From Paracoccaceae bacterium (GTDB lineage Bacteria > Pseudomonadota > Alphaproteobacteria > Rhodobacterales > Rhodobacteraceae): a stretch of DNA of 5,406 bases. The notes under the pieces are model-generated. The model was not told the DNA's origin. It did no database searches and saw only the letters and a program-made list of their open reading frames with translations. Positions 1-5,077 of this stretch are shown piece by piece. The stretch lies in the NCBI GenBank assembly GCA_012036325.1, contig JAAUPC010000262.1, positions 1 to 5,406 on the forward strand. Direction: 5' to 3'. The position numbers and the translations under genes are program-made. How positions within the stretch are numbered: the first letter of the stretch is position 1; the number at the start of each line of letters is the position of its first letter.

Positions 1-184
1 CCCGGTCGGCCAGATCACCGGCGACCAAGACCATCGCGGCATCGGCATGGTCGCGGTTGATGACCGCAACGGCCTGCGCCAGACGGTCGCCGGTATCCAG
101 GCCGTTGACCGGAACGCCCTGCGGGCCAAGGTGCAGGTCAGAAAGGACGATCAGCTTCACGGGGTTCAATTCCGGGGGGCTCAT
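1..184 (-). CDS. CpdA-like metallophosphoesterase (N-terminal 61 residues; runs off left edge)
   Basis: Calcineurin-like metallophosphoesterase, probably a class III 3',5'-cyclic nucleotide phosphodiesterase of the CpdA type, cytosolic. Seen: reading leftward from the ATG at 184, the protein begins with a short linker and then VKLIVLSDLHLG (residues 9-20), whose D16 and H18 form the first metal-binding DxH motif. Next come NGLDTGDRLAQAVAVIN (28-43), a stretch typical of CpdA-like enzymes, and VAGDLAD (54-60), whose G56-D57 is the second metal motif. The GNH and later GH motifs would lie beyond the window. Its ATG overlaps the isomerase stop as ATGA, so the two genes are probably translationally coupled. 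A GTG at codon 9 is an alternative start but has no clear ribosome-binding site. The superfamily is secure; cAMP as substrate is inferred. Confidence 0.85.
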   Translation of the reverse strand, partial: MSPPELNPVKLIVLSDLHLGPQGVPVNGLDTGDRLAQAVAVINRDHADAAMVLVAGDLADR

Positions 185-1011
185 TCCGCCAGCCCCAGCG
201 CGGCCAGGTAACGGGCCGAGGGGATGACGCCTGCCTTGTCGCGCAGTTCCAGGATCAGGCGCGGGCAGGCGCCGGTCTTGGCGATGGCGTCAAAGACCGA
301 AGGCCAGAGAATCGTGCCATGGCCGATCTGCCAATGCCGGTCGGCAAAGCCATCGGCGTCCTGCAGATGCACATGGCCCAGCCGCTGCCCCGCCGCGCGG
401 ATGTAGAAATCGACCGGCGGCCCACCGGTGGACCCATGCGCATAATGCGCGTGACCGGTATCGACCGACAACGCGAGCGCTTGCCAGCCCAGAGCCTCGC
501 ACAGGGCTGCGCGGTCCGCAGGCTCAATGTCTTCGATGTTTTCCAGAACGAAGGTCACGCCCATATCTTCAGCGCGCTTCAAAGCAGCCGCTAAGGTATC
601 CCGCGCGGCCTCGACCATCCGGGCGCTGTCCTTTGGGTACAGCCCCCGGTGGTTATAGCCCCAGGTGGTGAAAGGCGAGTGGATCACGACATGCGTCCCC
701 TTCACCGCCGCGCAGACGTCCAGCGCCTGCCCCATCCGCCGGGTCACCAGCTTGCGCACCTCAGGGTCATAAGAGGCAATGGTGAAGCCCCAGAACGGCC
801 CGTGAATGCCAAGCCGCCCCTCATGCCCGTCCAAGAGCTTGACCGTTTCAGCCGCCAGCCCGGACCAATCGCCGTCCAGCACCTCTGCATCCACGAACGC
901 CTGCAATTCCAGATCGCGCGGGGCCTCCAGCAGCCAGTCGCGGTGCGGGGCAAGATCGGCGTGGCCAAGGGCAGCACCAAGAATCGGCAAGTCTGGCGTA
1001 GGGTGGGGCAT
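181..1011 (-). CDS. Sugar phosphate isomerase/epimerase family protein (xylose isomerase-like TIM barrel)
   Basis: 276-residue cytosolic protein of the AP-endonuclease-2/xylose isomerase-like TIM-barrel superfamily, which uses a divalent metal to isomerise or epimerise sugars or related polyols. Seen: expected metal ligands at barrel strand ends are E157 (VLENIED), D184 with H187 (SVDTGHAH), H213/H215 (GHVHLQDADG), H226 or H231 (HWQIGHG) and E255 (LILELRD). HGPF (70-73) and HSPF (111-114) also suit this fold. Length is normal and the frame is intact. The ATG start is supported by GGAAAG five bases upstream. It follows the SRAP gene by 97 bases and overlaps the metallophosphoesterase start. 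The substrate cannot be read from sequence; the phosphoesterase partner hints at a phosphorylated substrate, but that is speculation. Confidence 0.85.
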   Translation of the reverse strand: MPHPTPDLPILGAALGHADLAPHRDWLLEAPRDLELQAFVDAEVLDGDWSGLAAETVKLLDGHEGRLGIHGPFWGFTIASYDPEVRKLVTRRMGQALDVCAAVKGTHVVIHSPFTTWGYNHRGLYPKDSARMVEAARDTLAAALKRAEDMGVTFVLENIEDIEPADRAALCEALGWQALALSVDTGHAHYAHGSTGGPPVDFYIRAAGQRLGHVHLQDADGFADRHWQIGHGTILWPSVFDAIAKTGACPRLILELRDKAGVIPSARYLAALGLAE

Positions 1012-1027
1012 GATGTCTTTCCGCTAA
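1012..1027 (-). promoter_or_regulatory. Ribosome-binding site of the isomerase gene
   Basis: On the minus strand GGAAAG (1022-1017) precedes the ATG at 1011-1009 with a five-base spacer. This supports the chosen start over downstream in-frame starts. Confidence 0.55.
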
Positions 1028-1090
1028 TGTTGCGGAACCGCTGTGCCAGCGGAATGTAACGCCCCCGTTATCCGAACCTTGCGGTTCCGT
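1021..1090. repeat. Cluster of inverted repeats between the SRAP and isomerase genes
   Basis: This 97-base intergenic stretch (1012-1108) holds several small dyads: CCGCT/AGCGG (1038-1042 and 1048-1052), TAACG/CGTTA (1057-1061 and 1066-1070), GAACC/GGTTC around a four-base loop (1074-1087), and a wider pair CGGAACCGC (1033-1041) with GCGGTTCCG (1081-1089). No T-tract follows any stem on either strand, so a classical intrinsic terminator is not supported. It may be an mRNA processing or stability structure, or an operator ahead of the isomerase gene. The arms are seen; the function is unknown. Confidence 0.45.
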
Positions 1091-1108
1091 GACAGTCCGC
1101 CCGCCCGC

Positions 1109-1765
1109 TCAGGCGGCCAGTGGCACGATCAACGCTGCCCCCGCCGCGCGGTTGGAATTGACCGCCGTCCCCACCCGCACCGGCGGGTTCATCACGCCCG
1201 CGGCCAAGGGCTTCATCAACACCGCCGCGCCATGCCCCGCCTCACCCAGCCACAGCGGCCAATCGGCAGGTTGCAACACCACCGCCTCGCGGTGGTGCAG
1301 CCCCGCCATCGACGGACCGGCCTCGGTCGACACGATCGCCACCGTGTCCTGATCCTGCCAGCGCTGCCAGATTCCGGCCAAGGCCATCGGCTGGCCATCG
1401 GCGCGGGTGAAATACGAGGGCAGCTTCTCGCCTTTCTCGCCGGTGCTCCATTCGTAAAACCCGCTGGCAGGCACGATGCAGCGCCGGGTCCGCACTGCCT
1501 CGCGGAAGGCGGGCTTTGTGGCCACCGTATCCGACCGCGCGTTGATGATCAGCGGCCCATCGTTTGGCGCCTTGTACCAGTTGGGGATGAACCCCCAGCG
1601 CATCGCCCGCAACCGCCGCTGGCCGCCATCTGCCGTGACAACCGCCACCGTATTCGTCGGGCAGACGTTGAAATTCGGCCCCACCGGCAGGTCATTCCCC
1701 GGCACGGCATCAAACAGCGCCGCCAGCGCTTCATTCGGATGGGTGATGGTGAACCTGCCACACAT
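1109..1765 (-). CDS. SOS response-associated peptidase (SRAP) family protein, YedK/HMCES-like
   Basis: 218-residue SRAP protein. The family forms a covalent thiazolidine crosslink through Cys2 to abasic sites in single-stranded DNA, shielding them from strand breakage. Seen: MCGRF at the N terminus puts the catalytic cysteine at position 2 after Met removal. MRWGFIPNW (55-63), NARSD (75-79, with N75), PASGFYEW (99-106, with E105) and a histidine at 157 complete the expected active site C-N-E-H. Length matches the family. The usual HxRMP motif reads HHREA (157-161), keeping H and R but not the MP. No Shine-Dalgarno sequence is visible, and a sigma-70-like promoter sits so close to the ATG that the transcript may be leaderless. 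It is divergent from the small exported protein. No strong LexA operator was found. Confidence 0.93.
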   Translation of the reverse strand: MCGRFTITHPNEALAALFDAVPGNDLPVGPNFNVCPTNTVAVVTADGGQRRLRAMRWGFIPNWYKAPNDGPLIINARSDTVATKPAFREAVRTRRCIVPASGFYEWSTGEKGEKLPSYFTRADGQPMALAGIWQRWQDQDTVAIVSTEAGPSMAGLHHREAVVLQPADWPLWLGEAGHGAAVLMKPLAAGVMNPPVRVGTAVNSNRAAGAALIVPLAA

Positions 1766-1771
1766 GGCGCG

Positions 1772-1800
1772 AAGATAGGCAAGTTTGCCCCCGCCGCCAA
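1772..1800 (-). promoter_or_regulatory. Candidate sigma-70 promoter of the SRAP gene, possibly leaderless
   Basis: On the minus strand TTGGCG (1800-1795) and TATCTT (1777-1772) are separated by exactly 17 bases; each matches four of six consensus positions. Only six bases (CGCGCC) lie between the -10 box and the ATG at 1765, which would put transcription start at about the A of the ATG. No ribosome-binding site is visible upstream of the gene, consistent with leaderless translation. An overlapping TTGACT (1805-1800) would be a stronger -35 box but sits 22 bases from the -10. This is a motif reading only. Confidence 0.35.
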
Positions 1801-1882
1801 GTCAAGGTGCCCGGAACCACACTTTTCTTCTGCCTCCTGACCTGCCAAACCGCTCCAAAGTGACCCGAACTCAGAGCGACCC

Positions 1883-2269
1883 ATGCGCCTTGCCCTCCTC
1901 CTTTGCGCCCTTCCGCTTCCCGCCCTTGCCGGTGCCAACCCCGAGGCCGTCTACAGCACGCTCATCACCGGCACCTGGGCAGAGACCACCCCCGCCTGCA
2001 CAACGGACAAGACCTGGGCCTTCGCGGAAGGCAGCGTCATCATCCACGGCGACGGGGGCGAAACCTGCGGCTTCGACCGCCCTGGCACCGATGGCGGAAT
2101 CGACGTGGTCCTTGACGTCCTCTGCCCGATCCCGGGCGAAGCGATGCAAGCCTCCGCCCGCCGCATCGGCCTTGATCTGGAAAGCGCCAGCCCCGGCCTG
2201 CGCGACCCCGCCGATCGCCTGACCGTCACCGACAAGGGCCAGACCCTGACCCTGCAGCGCTGCGACTGA
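1883..2269 (+). CDS. Small exported protein of unknown function with four cysteines
   Basis: 128-residue protein I do not recognise as a named family. Seen: a short signal peptide, MRLALLLCALPLPALA, with a probable cleavage after A16 or A18, giving a mature periplasmic or secreted chain of about 110 residues. The mature part carries C39, C62, C81 and C127, an even number that suggests two disulfides formed in the periplasm. It has alternating hydrophobic stretches (SVIIHGD, GIDVVLDVLC, LTVTDKGQTLTLQRC) that look like a small beta-rich domain, and no membrane segment beyond the signal. The ribosome-binding site is weak. The VOC gene follows 42 bases downstream on the same strand, so they may share a transcript. 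Reality as a gene is supported by the signal peptide and codon pattern; the function is open. Confidence 0.75.
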   Translation: MRLALLLCALPLPALAGANPEAVYSTLITGTWAETTPACTTDKTWAFAEGSVIIHGDGGETCGFDRPGTDGGIDVVLDVLCPIPGEAMQASARRIGLDLESASPGLRDPADRLTVTDKGQTLTLQRCD

Positions 2270-2300
2270 TTGTGCTAACCTGCCCCGGTCCCGAACCCCA

Positions 2301-2311
2301 AAGGACGGCAG
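2301..2311 (+). promoter_or_regulatory. Ribosome-binding site of the VOC gene
   Basis: AAGGA at 2301-2305 lies six bases before the ATG at 2312. This is a good Shine-Dalgarno match that fixes the start. The rest of the 42-base gap (2270-2311) shows no clear terminator or promoter. Confidence 0.55.
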
Positions 2312-2671
2312 ATGCCGCGCCTCACGCAACTTTCCCGCTGTGTCGAAACCCTTGACCGCGCCCGCGCCATCTGGCGCGACACGCTGGGGATCCCTGAGCT
2401 TTACAGTTTCCCTCGCCTCGCCTTTTTCGACCTTGGCGGCACAAGGCTGATGCTGAAGGAAACCGGCACCCGGGACCCAGCCGATATCCTTTACCTCGCG
2501 ACCCACGACATTTCCGCCGATCATGCGCGCCTCAAGGAACGGGGCGCCGTGGTGACCGGCGCCCCGCATATGATCCACCGCCACGCCGACGGGTCAGAAG
2601 AATGGATGGCCTTCTTCGAAGATGACGAAGGCCGCCCGCTCGCCCTTCACGCCGTCATTGCTTCACCGTGA
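2312..2671 (+). CDS. VOC (glyoxalase/bleomycin-resistance fold) family protein
   Basis: 119-residue single-domain protein of the vicinal oxygen chelate superfamily, cytosolic. Seen: the first beta-alpha-beta unit reads VETLDRARAIWRDTLGIPEL (11-30), the classic VOC pattern of a helix followed by LGxP. Then come FFDLGGTRLMLKE (38-50), the second helix SADHARLKERGAVVTGAPH (68-86) and the closing strands WMAFFEDDEGRPLALHAV (98-115). These are the two half-barrel units expected for about 120 residues. The usual first metal histidine is absent (LSRCV near residues 7-11), and the usual C-terminal glutamate in PLxLxE reads PLALHA. The metal site, if any, is therefore atypical and a glyoxalase I activity should not be assumed. 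The 3' end overlaps the convergent nucleotidase gene by 17 bases. Confidence 0.85.
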   Translation: MPRLTQLSRCVETLDRARAIWRDTLGIPELYSFPRLAFFDLGGTRLMLKETGTRDPADILYLATHDISADHARLKERGAVVTGAPHMIHRHADGSEEWMAFFEDDEGRPLALHAVIASP

Positions 2672-4256
2672 TCCGACCATCGGTCATCGGCGTGTAGGGG
2701 CCGACCTTGGCCATATATTCGGCGGTCACATCCGCAAGGTCCGGCCCGAAGTCATAAGCATTCGCCGCATCCACGAACATTCGGAACCCGTCACCGCCGC
2801 CGCGCACATAGTTGTTCGACACCACCTTGTAGACCGCCGCCGGATCAATCGGCCCCCAGGCGTCGCCCCCGATCAGGACCATCACCTCACTGACTCGGGC
2901 GCCCGCCGGGGCCTTCGGGTCAAACGTATACTTCAGCCCCGCCACTTGCGGGAACCGGCCGGCCCCTTCCTCAACCTGGCTGACCCCGTTTTCCAGCGCC
3001 GCAATGATCGTCTCGCCCGTCACCTCGAAGGTGGAGAGGGTGTTCTGGAACGGCAGCACCGTCAGCACCTCGCCCATCGTGACCGGCCCCGCGTCAATGC
3101 TCGCACGCACGCCGCCGCCGTTCTGGATGGCAATCGTGACCCCCTGATCGGCCACCCGGTCCAGCATCGCCTCGGCTATCAGGTTGCCCATCGGGCATTC
3201 CACCGCCCGGCAACTTTCCCGGCTGCCATCGATATCGGCAGTCGACTCCGCCACAACCTTGTTCTTCAGTTCTTCGATCGGGCCGCCCAACTCCTTGACC
3301 CGCGCCTCGATCTCGGGGTCGGGCGTCACGCTTGCATCCAGAAGGATCGTATCGCCTTCCGCAAACTTCAGGGTCCCGGCGTCGTCAAAGGTCAGCACCA
3401 GATGACCCACATACTTCGAATAGGCATAGGCCTGCACCACCGGCACCAGCGCCCCGTTCTGCCCGTCAACCCAGGTCGGGTACGGCCCTGCGCGCTTGGG
3501 GTCCTTCGACGACAGCAGGGTATGCGAATGCCCCCCCACCACCGCATCCACCCCCGGCACCGCTGCCGCAATCGCCAGGTCCTTCGGCAGGCCCACATGG
3601 TTCAGCGCGATGATCTTCGTCACCCCCGCCGCCTCCAGCTCCGCCACATCCGCGGACAGACTGTCGATCTCATCCTGAAAGATCACCGTCGTCCCAGGGC
3701 TGGAGGTGTCGACCGTATCCGTCGCCAGGGCCGAGATGATGCCGATCTTCTCACCCCCCACCTCCAGCACGACATGGTTCTGCACCCGCCCTGCCAGCAC
3801 GTTCGACTGGCTGACATCGGTATTCCCCGAAATCACCGGGAACGTCACCTTATCCAGAAACGCCGCCAGCCCCTCTGGCCCGTCATCGAACTCATGGTTG
3901 CCCACGGCCATCGCGTCAAAGCCGATCTTTTCCATGAACTCGGCCTCGGCCGCGCCCTTGTAGGTGGTGTAAAAGAGGCTGCCCTGGAACTGGTCGCCCG
4001 CGTCCAGCACGATCACATTCCCCCCCTCGGCGGTGATCTGGTCGCGTAACTCGTTGATCTTGGTCGCCACCCGCGCAACGCCGCCAAAGCACTTGTTCTC
4101 GGCTGCATCCTCCGCACTGCAAGTGCTGTCAAAGGCATTCACCGCCTCAATCCGGCTGTGCAGGTCGTTGATGTGGATGACATGCAGCGTGTAGTCGGCC
4201 TGCGCCGCCCCTGCCATCAGTGCCAGGCCTGCGCTGGTAAGGAAAAGGTTCCGCAT
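2655..4256 (-). CDS. Periplasmic bifunctional metallophosphatase / 5'-nucleotidase (UshA/CD73 family)
   Basis: 533-residue exported enzyme that removes phosphate from nucleotides, probably in the periplasm, for nucleoside and phosphate scavenging. Seen: signal peptide MRNLFLTSAGLALMAGAAQA cut before D21. The N-terminal metallophosphatase domain has the dimetal ligands D31/H33 (NDLH), D85/D88 (DAGDQF), N120-H121-E122 (GNHEFD), H220 (LNHVG) and H243/H245 (GGHSH). The C-terminal nucleotide-binding domain has NGGGVR (379-384), LPFQN (401-405, with F403) and GGGDGF (486-491, with F491), the aromatic pair that stacks the base in this family. C46/C56 and C349/C354 are likely disulfides. Length and domains are complete. 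The ATG has GGGAG six bases upstream. The exact substrate range (NMP, UDP-sugar or cyclic nucleotide) is not decidable. Confidence 0.93.
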   Translation of the reverse strand: MRNLFLTSAGLALMAGAAQADYTLHVIHINDLHSRIEAVNAFDSTCSAEDAAENKCFGGVARVATKINELRDQITAEGGNVIVLDAGDQFQGSLFYTTYKGAAEAEFMEKIGFDAMAVGNHEFDDGPEGLAAFLDKVTFPVISGNTDVSQSNVLAGRVQNHVVLEVGGEKIGIISALATDTVDTSSPGTTVIFQDEIDSLSADVAELEAAGVTKIIALNHVGLPKDLAIAAAVPGVDAVVGGHSHTLLSSKDPKRAGPYPTWVDGQNGALVPVVQAYAYSKYVGHLVLTFDDAGTLKFAEGDTILLDASVTPDPEIEARVKELGGPIEELKNKVVAESTADIDGSRESCRAVECPMGNLIAEAMLDRVADQGVTIAIQNGGGVRASIDAGPVTMGEVLTVLPFQNTLSTFEVTGETIIAALENGVSQVEEGAGRFPQVAGLKYTFDPKAPAGARVSEVMVLIGGDAWGPIDPAAVYKVVSNNYVRGGGDGFRMFVDAANAYDFGPDLADVTAEYMAKVGPYTPMTDGRITVKQ

Positions 4257-4289
4257 AGAATGCTCCCGTGTTGGTTGATCTCACCACCG

Positions 4290-4313
4290 TGACTCTGCCA
4301 TCTGCGTGAGTCA
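4290..4313. repeat. Inverted repeat TGACTC-N12-GAGTCA
   Basis: Perfect six-base arms at 4290-4295 and 4308-4313, 47-52 bases upstream of the nucleotidase start codon. The right arm overlaps the TTGACT candidate -35 box of that gene, so a bound protein could block RNA polymerase. The regulator is unknown. Confidence 0.4.
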
Positions 4314-4320
4314 AAGGTCG

Positions 4321-4343
4321 ATTGTCCTGACGTGGCGGACAAT
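4321..4343. repeat. Inverted repeat ATTGTCC-N9-GGACAAT, candidate operator
   Basis: Perfect seven-base arms at 4321-4327 and 4337-4343, with a centre-to-centre arm distance of 16 bases. It sits in the middle of the divergent intergenic region, where a dimeric regulator could act on both genes. I cannot assign it to a known regulator family. Confidence 0.5.
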
Positions 4344-4407
4344 TGCAAAGCGCGCATGACGGTGCCTTTCCATTGACCTCTGCGCCTTGCGCGGGCAAAA
4401 GCGCGGC

Positions 4408-4746
4408 ATGCTGATCTACAAGATCCTCCGCCGCCCCGAATGGGATGCCTTCCGCGCCGCCGGTGAAACGCTGGGCGCGCCGATTGACCTTGCCGATGGC
4501 TATATCCATTTCTCCACCGCCGCCCAGGTGGCCGAGACCGCAGCCAAGTGGTTCGCCACCGAAAGCGACCTGGTCCTTGTGGCGTTTGAGGCAGACCGCC
4601 TTGGCCCCGCCCTGAGGTGGGAGCCTTCGCGCGGCGGCCAGCTTTTCCCCCATCTCTACCGCCCGCTTCTTCTGGCTGAGGTCGTGTGGGACAAATCCCT
4701 CCCCCTTGGCGCCACCGGCCACATCTTCCCCGAGGGCGTCTGGTGA
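4408..4746 (+). CDS. DUF952 domain-containing protein
   Basis: 112-residue cytosolic protein covering the whole DUF952 domain. Seen: MLIYKILRRPEWDAFRAAG at the start, DLADGYIHFSTAAQ (28-40), WEPSRGG (71-77), LFPHLYR (79-85) and GHIFPEG (104-110), the family's hallmark motifs. The molecular function is not established. From memory the fold has been linked to ADP-ribosyltransferases, which I could not verify. The ATG at 4408 was chosen because family members start at M-x-x-Y-K; an in-frame TTG at 4387 would add seven unconserved residues. The stop codon overlaps the pyrD GTG by four bases (GTGA), so the two are very likely co-translated, suggesting a shared transcript but not a shared reaction. 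Confidence 0.88.
   Translation: MLIYKILRRPEWDAFRAAGETLGAPIDLADGYIHFSTAAQVAETAAKWFATESDLVLVAFEADRLGPALRWEPSRGGQLFPHLYRPLLLAEVVWDKSLPLGATGHIFPEGVW
4732..4742 (+). promoter_or_regulatory. Ribosome-binding site deciding the pyrD GTG start
   Basis: GAGGG (4732-4736) within the end of the DUF952 gene lies six bases before GTG at 4743. Together with the GTGA overlap it supports GTG as the start of PyrD. Confidence 0.55.
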
Positions 4747-5075
4747 GCCTTGTCGAGCGCGCCGCCCTGGCCCTTCTGCGCCAGACCGACCCCGAACGCG
4801 CCCATGCCCTGTCGCTGATCGCGCTGCAGACCGGCCTTGCCCCCTTGCCCGGCACGGTTGCCCTGCCCCGCCTCGCCTGCACCCTGGCGGGATTGCCGCT
4901 TATGAACCCCGTTGGCCTTGCCGCAGGCTATGACAAGAACGCCACCGTCATCGCCCCCCTCAGCCGCGCCGGGTTCGGGTTTCTTGAGGTGGGGGCCGCC
5001 ACCCCCCTGCCCCAGCCCGGCAATCCCAAACCCCGCCTCTTCCGGCTCACCGAAGACCGCGCCGCGATCAACCGC
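4743..5075 (+). CDS. pyrD: Dihydroorotate dehydrogenase (quinone), class 2; N-terminal 111 residues, cut at an abnormal junction
   Basis: Start of PyrD, the membrane-associated FMN enzyme that oxidises dihydroorotate to orotate with quinone in pyrimidine synthesis. Seen: N-terminal helical, membrane-binding segment with the conserved QTDPERAH (14-21), then LPLMNPVGLAAGYDKN (51-66) of the FMN site and GFGFLEVGAATPLPQPGN (77-94) followed by KPRLFRLTEDRAAINR to residue 111. Family members continue with (M/F)GFNN and run to about 350 residues. Here the frame instead reads LATLSRRISSMM and ends at a TAG at 5187-5189 with no PyrD likeness. Everything after about 5075 is therefore foreign antisense sequence. 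The gene is either broken in the organism or, more likely, the contig is chimeric and the true pyrD is intact. Confidence 0.9.
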
Positions 5076-5077
5076 TT
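5055..5077. other. Junction between pyrD (+) and a DUF1800 gene (-)
   Basis: PyrD likeness on the plus strand is good through the RAAINR codons (5058-5075). DUF1800 likeness on the minus strand is good through NVAKRLI (ending at 5066) and perhaps a few residues further. The two therefore share at least about 10 bases and possibly around 20. A fused end in a region fitting both partners is the pattern of microhomology-driven rearrangement or of a k-mer-overlap assembly error. Confidence 0.75.

Larger units (their letters stand above)
4257..4407. promoter_or_regulatory. Divergent promoter region between the nucleotidase and DUF952-pyrD
   Basis: This 151-base region must carry the promoters of both divergent units. 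Minus side: GGGAG (4267-4263) is the nucleotidase ribosome-binding site, and TTGACT (4314-4309) is a possible -35 box without a good -10 partner at 17 bases. Plus side: TTGACC (4373-4378) followed after 17 bases by CAAAAG (4396-4401) is a weak candidate ending six bases before the DUF952 ATG. Two inverted repeats lie in the middle: ATTGTCC-N9-GGACAAT (4321-4343) and TGACTC-N12-GAGTCA (4290-4313). The repeats are directly visible; promoter assignments are tentative. Confidence 0.45.

Noticed and set aside
1105..1116. CCGC-TCAG-GCGG stem at the end of the SRAP gene as a terminator
   Set aside because: The stem is only four base pairs, lies across the stop codon and has no following T-tract on the minus strand.
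1043..1840. 265-residue plus-strand open frame
   Set aside because: It is antisense to the SRAP gene, which has its full active site. The antisense product is Arg/Pro/His-rich with no family likeness.
1867..1881. GAAC-N7-GACC, near match to the alphaproteobacterial LexA box GAAC-N7-GAAC
   Set aside because: One of eight defined positions is wrong, and it lies next to the start of the small exported protein, about 100 bases from the SRAP start. A match this loose is expected by chance in a few kilobases.
1871..2584. 237-residue minus-strand open frame spanning two plus-strand genes
   Set aside because: The plus strand has a signal-peptide protein and a VOC domain here with a good ribosome-binding site. 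The minus frame shows no motif and would cover both genes.
2622..4049. 475-residue plus-strand open frame
   Set aside because: It lies antisense to the nucleotidase, whose signal peptide and all catalytic motifs are intact. The antisense product is rich in Arg, His and Pro without recognisable motifs, as expected for a shadow frame in GC-rich DNA.
4387..4407. TTG start extending the DUF952 protein by seven residues
   Set aside because: The extra residues are not part of the domain, while ATG at 4408 gives the typical M-x-x-Y-K start of the family.
4147..4722. 191-residue minus-strand open frame covering the divergent promoter region
   Set aside because: It overlaps the nucleotidase start and is antisense to the DUF952 gene, which has all its family motifs. 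It has no domain likeness.
4928..5065. Minus-strand continuation of the DUF1800 frame beyond the junction
   Set aside because: The frame stays open, but the residues after KRLIAAR are simply the antisense of pyrD and have no DUF1800 likeness.
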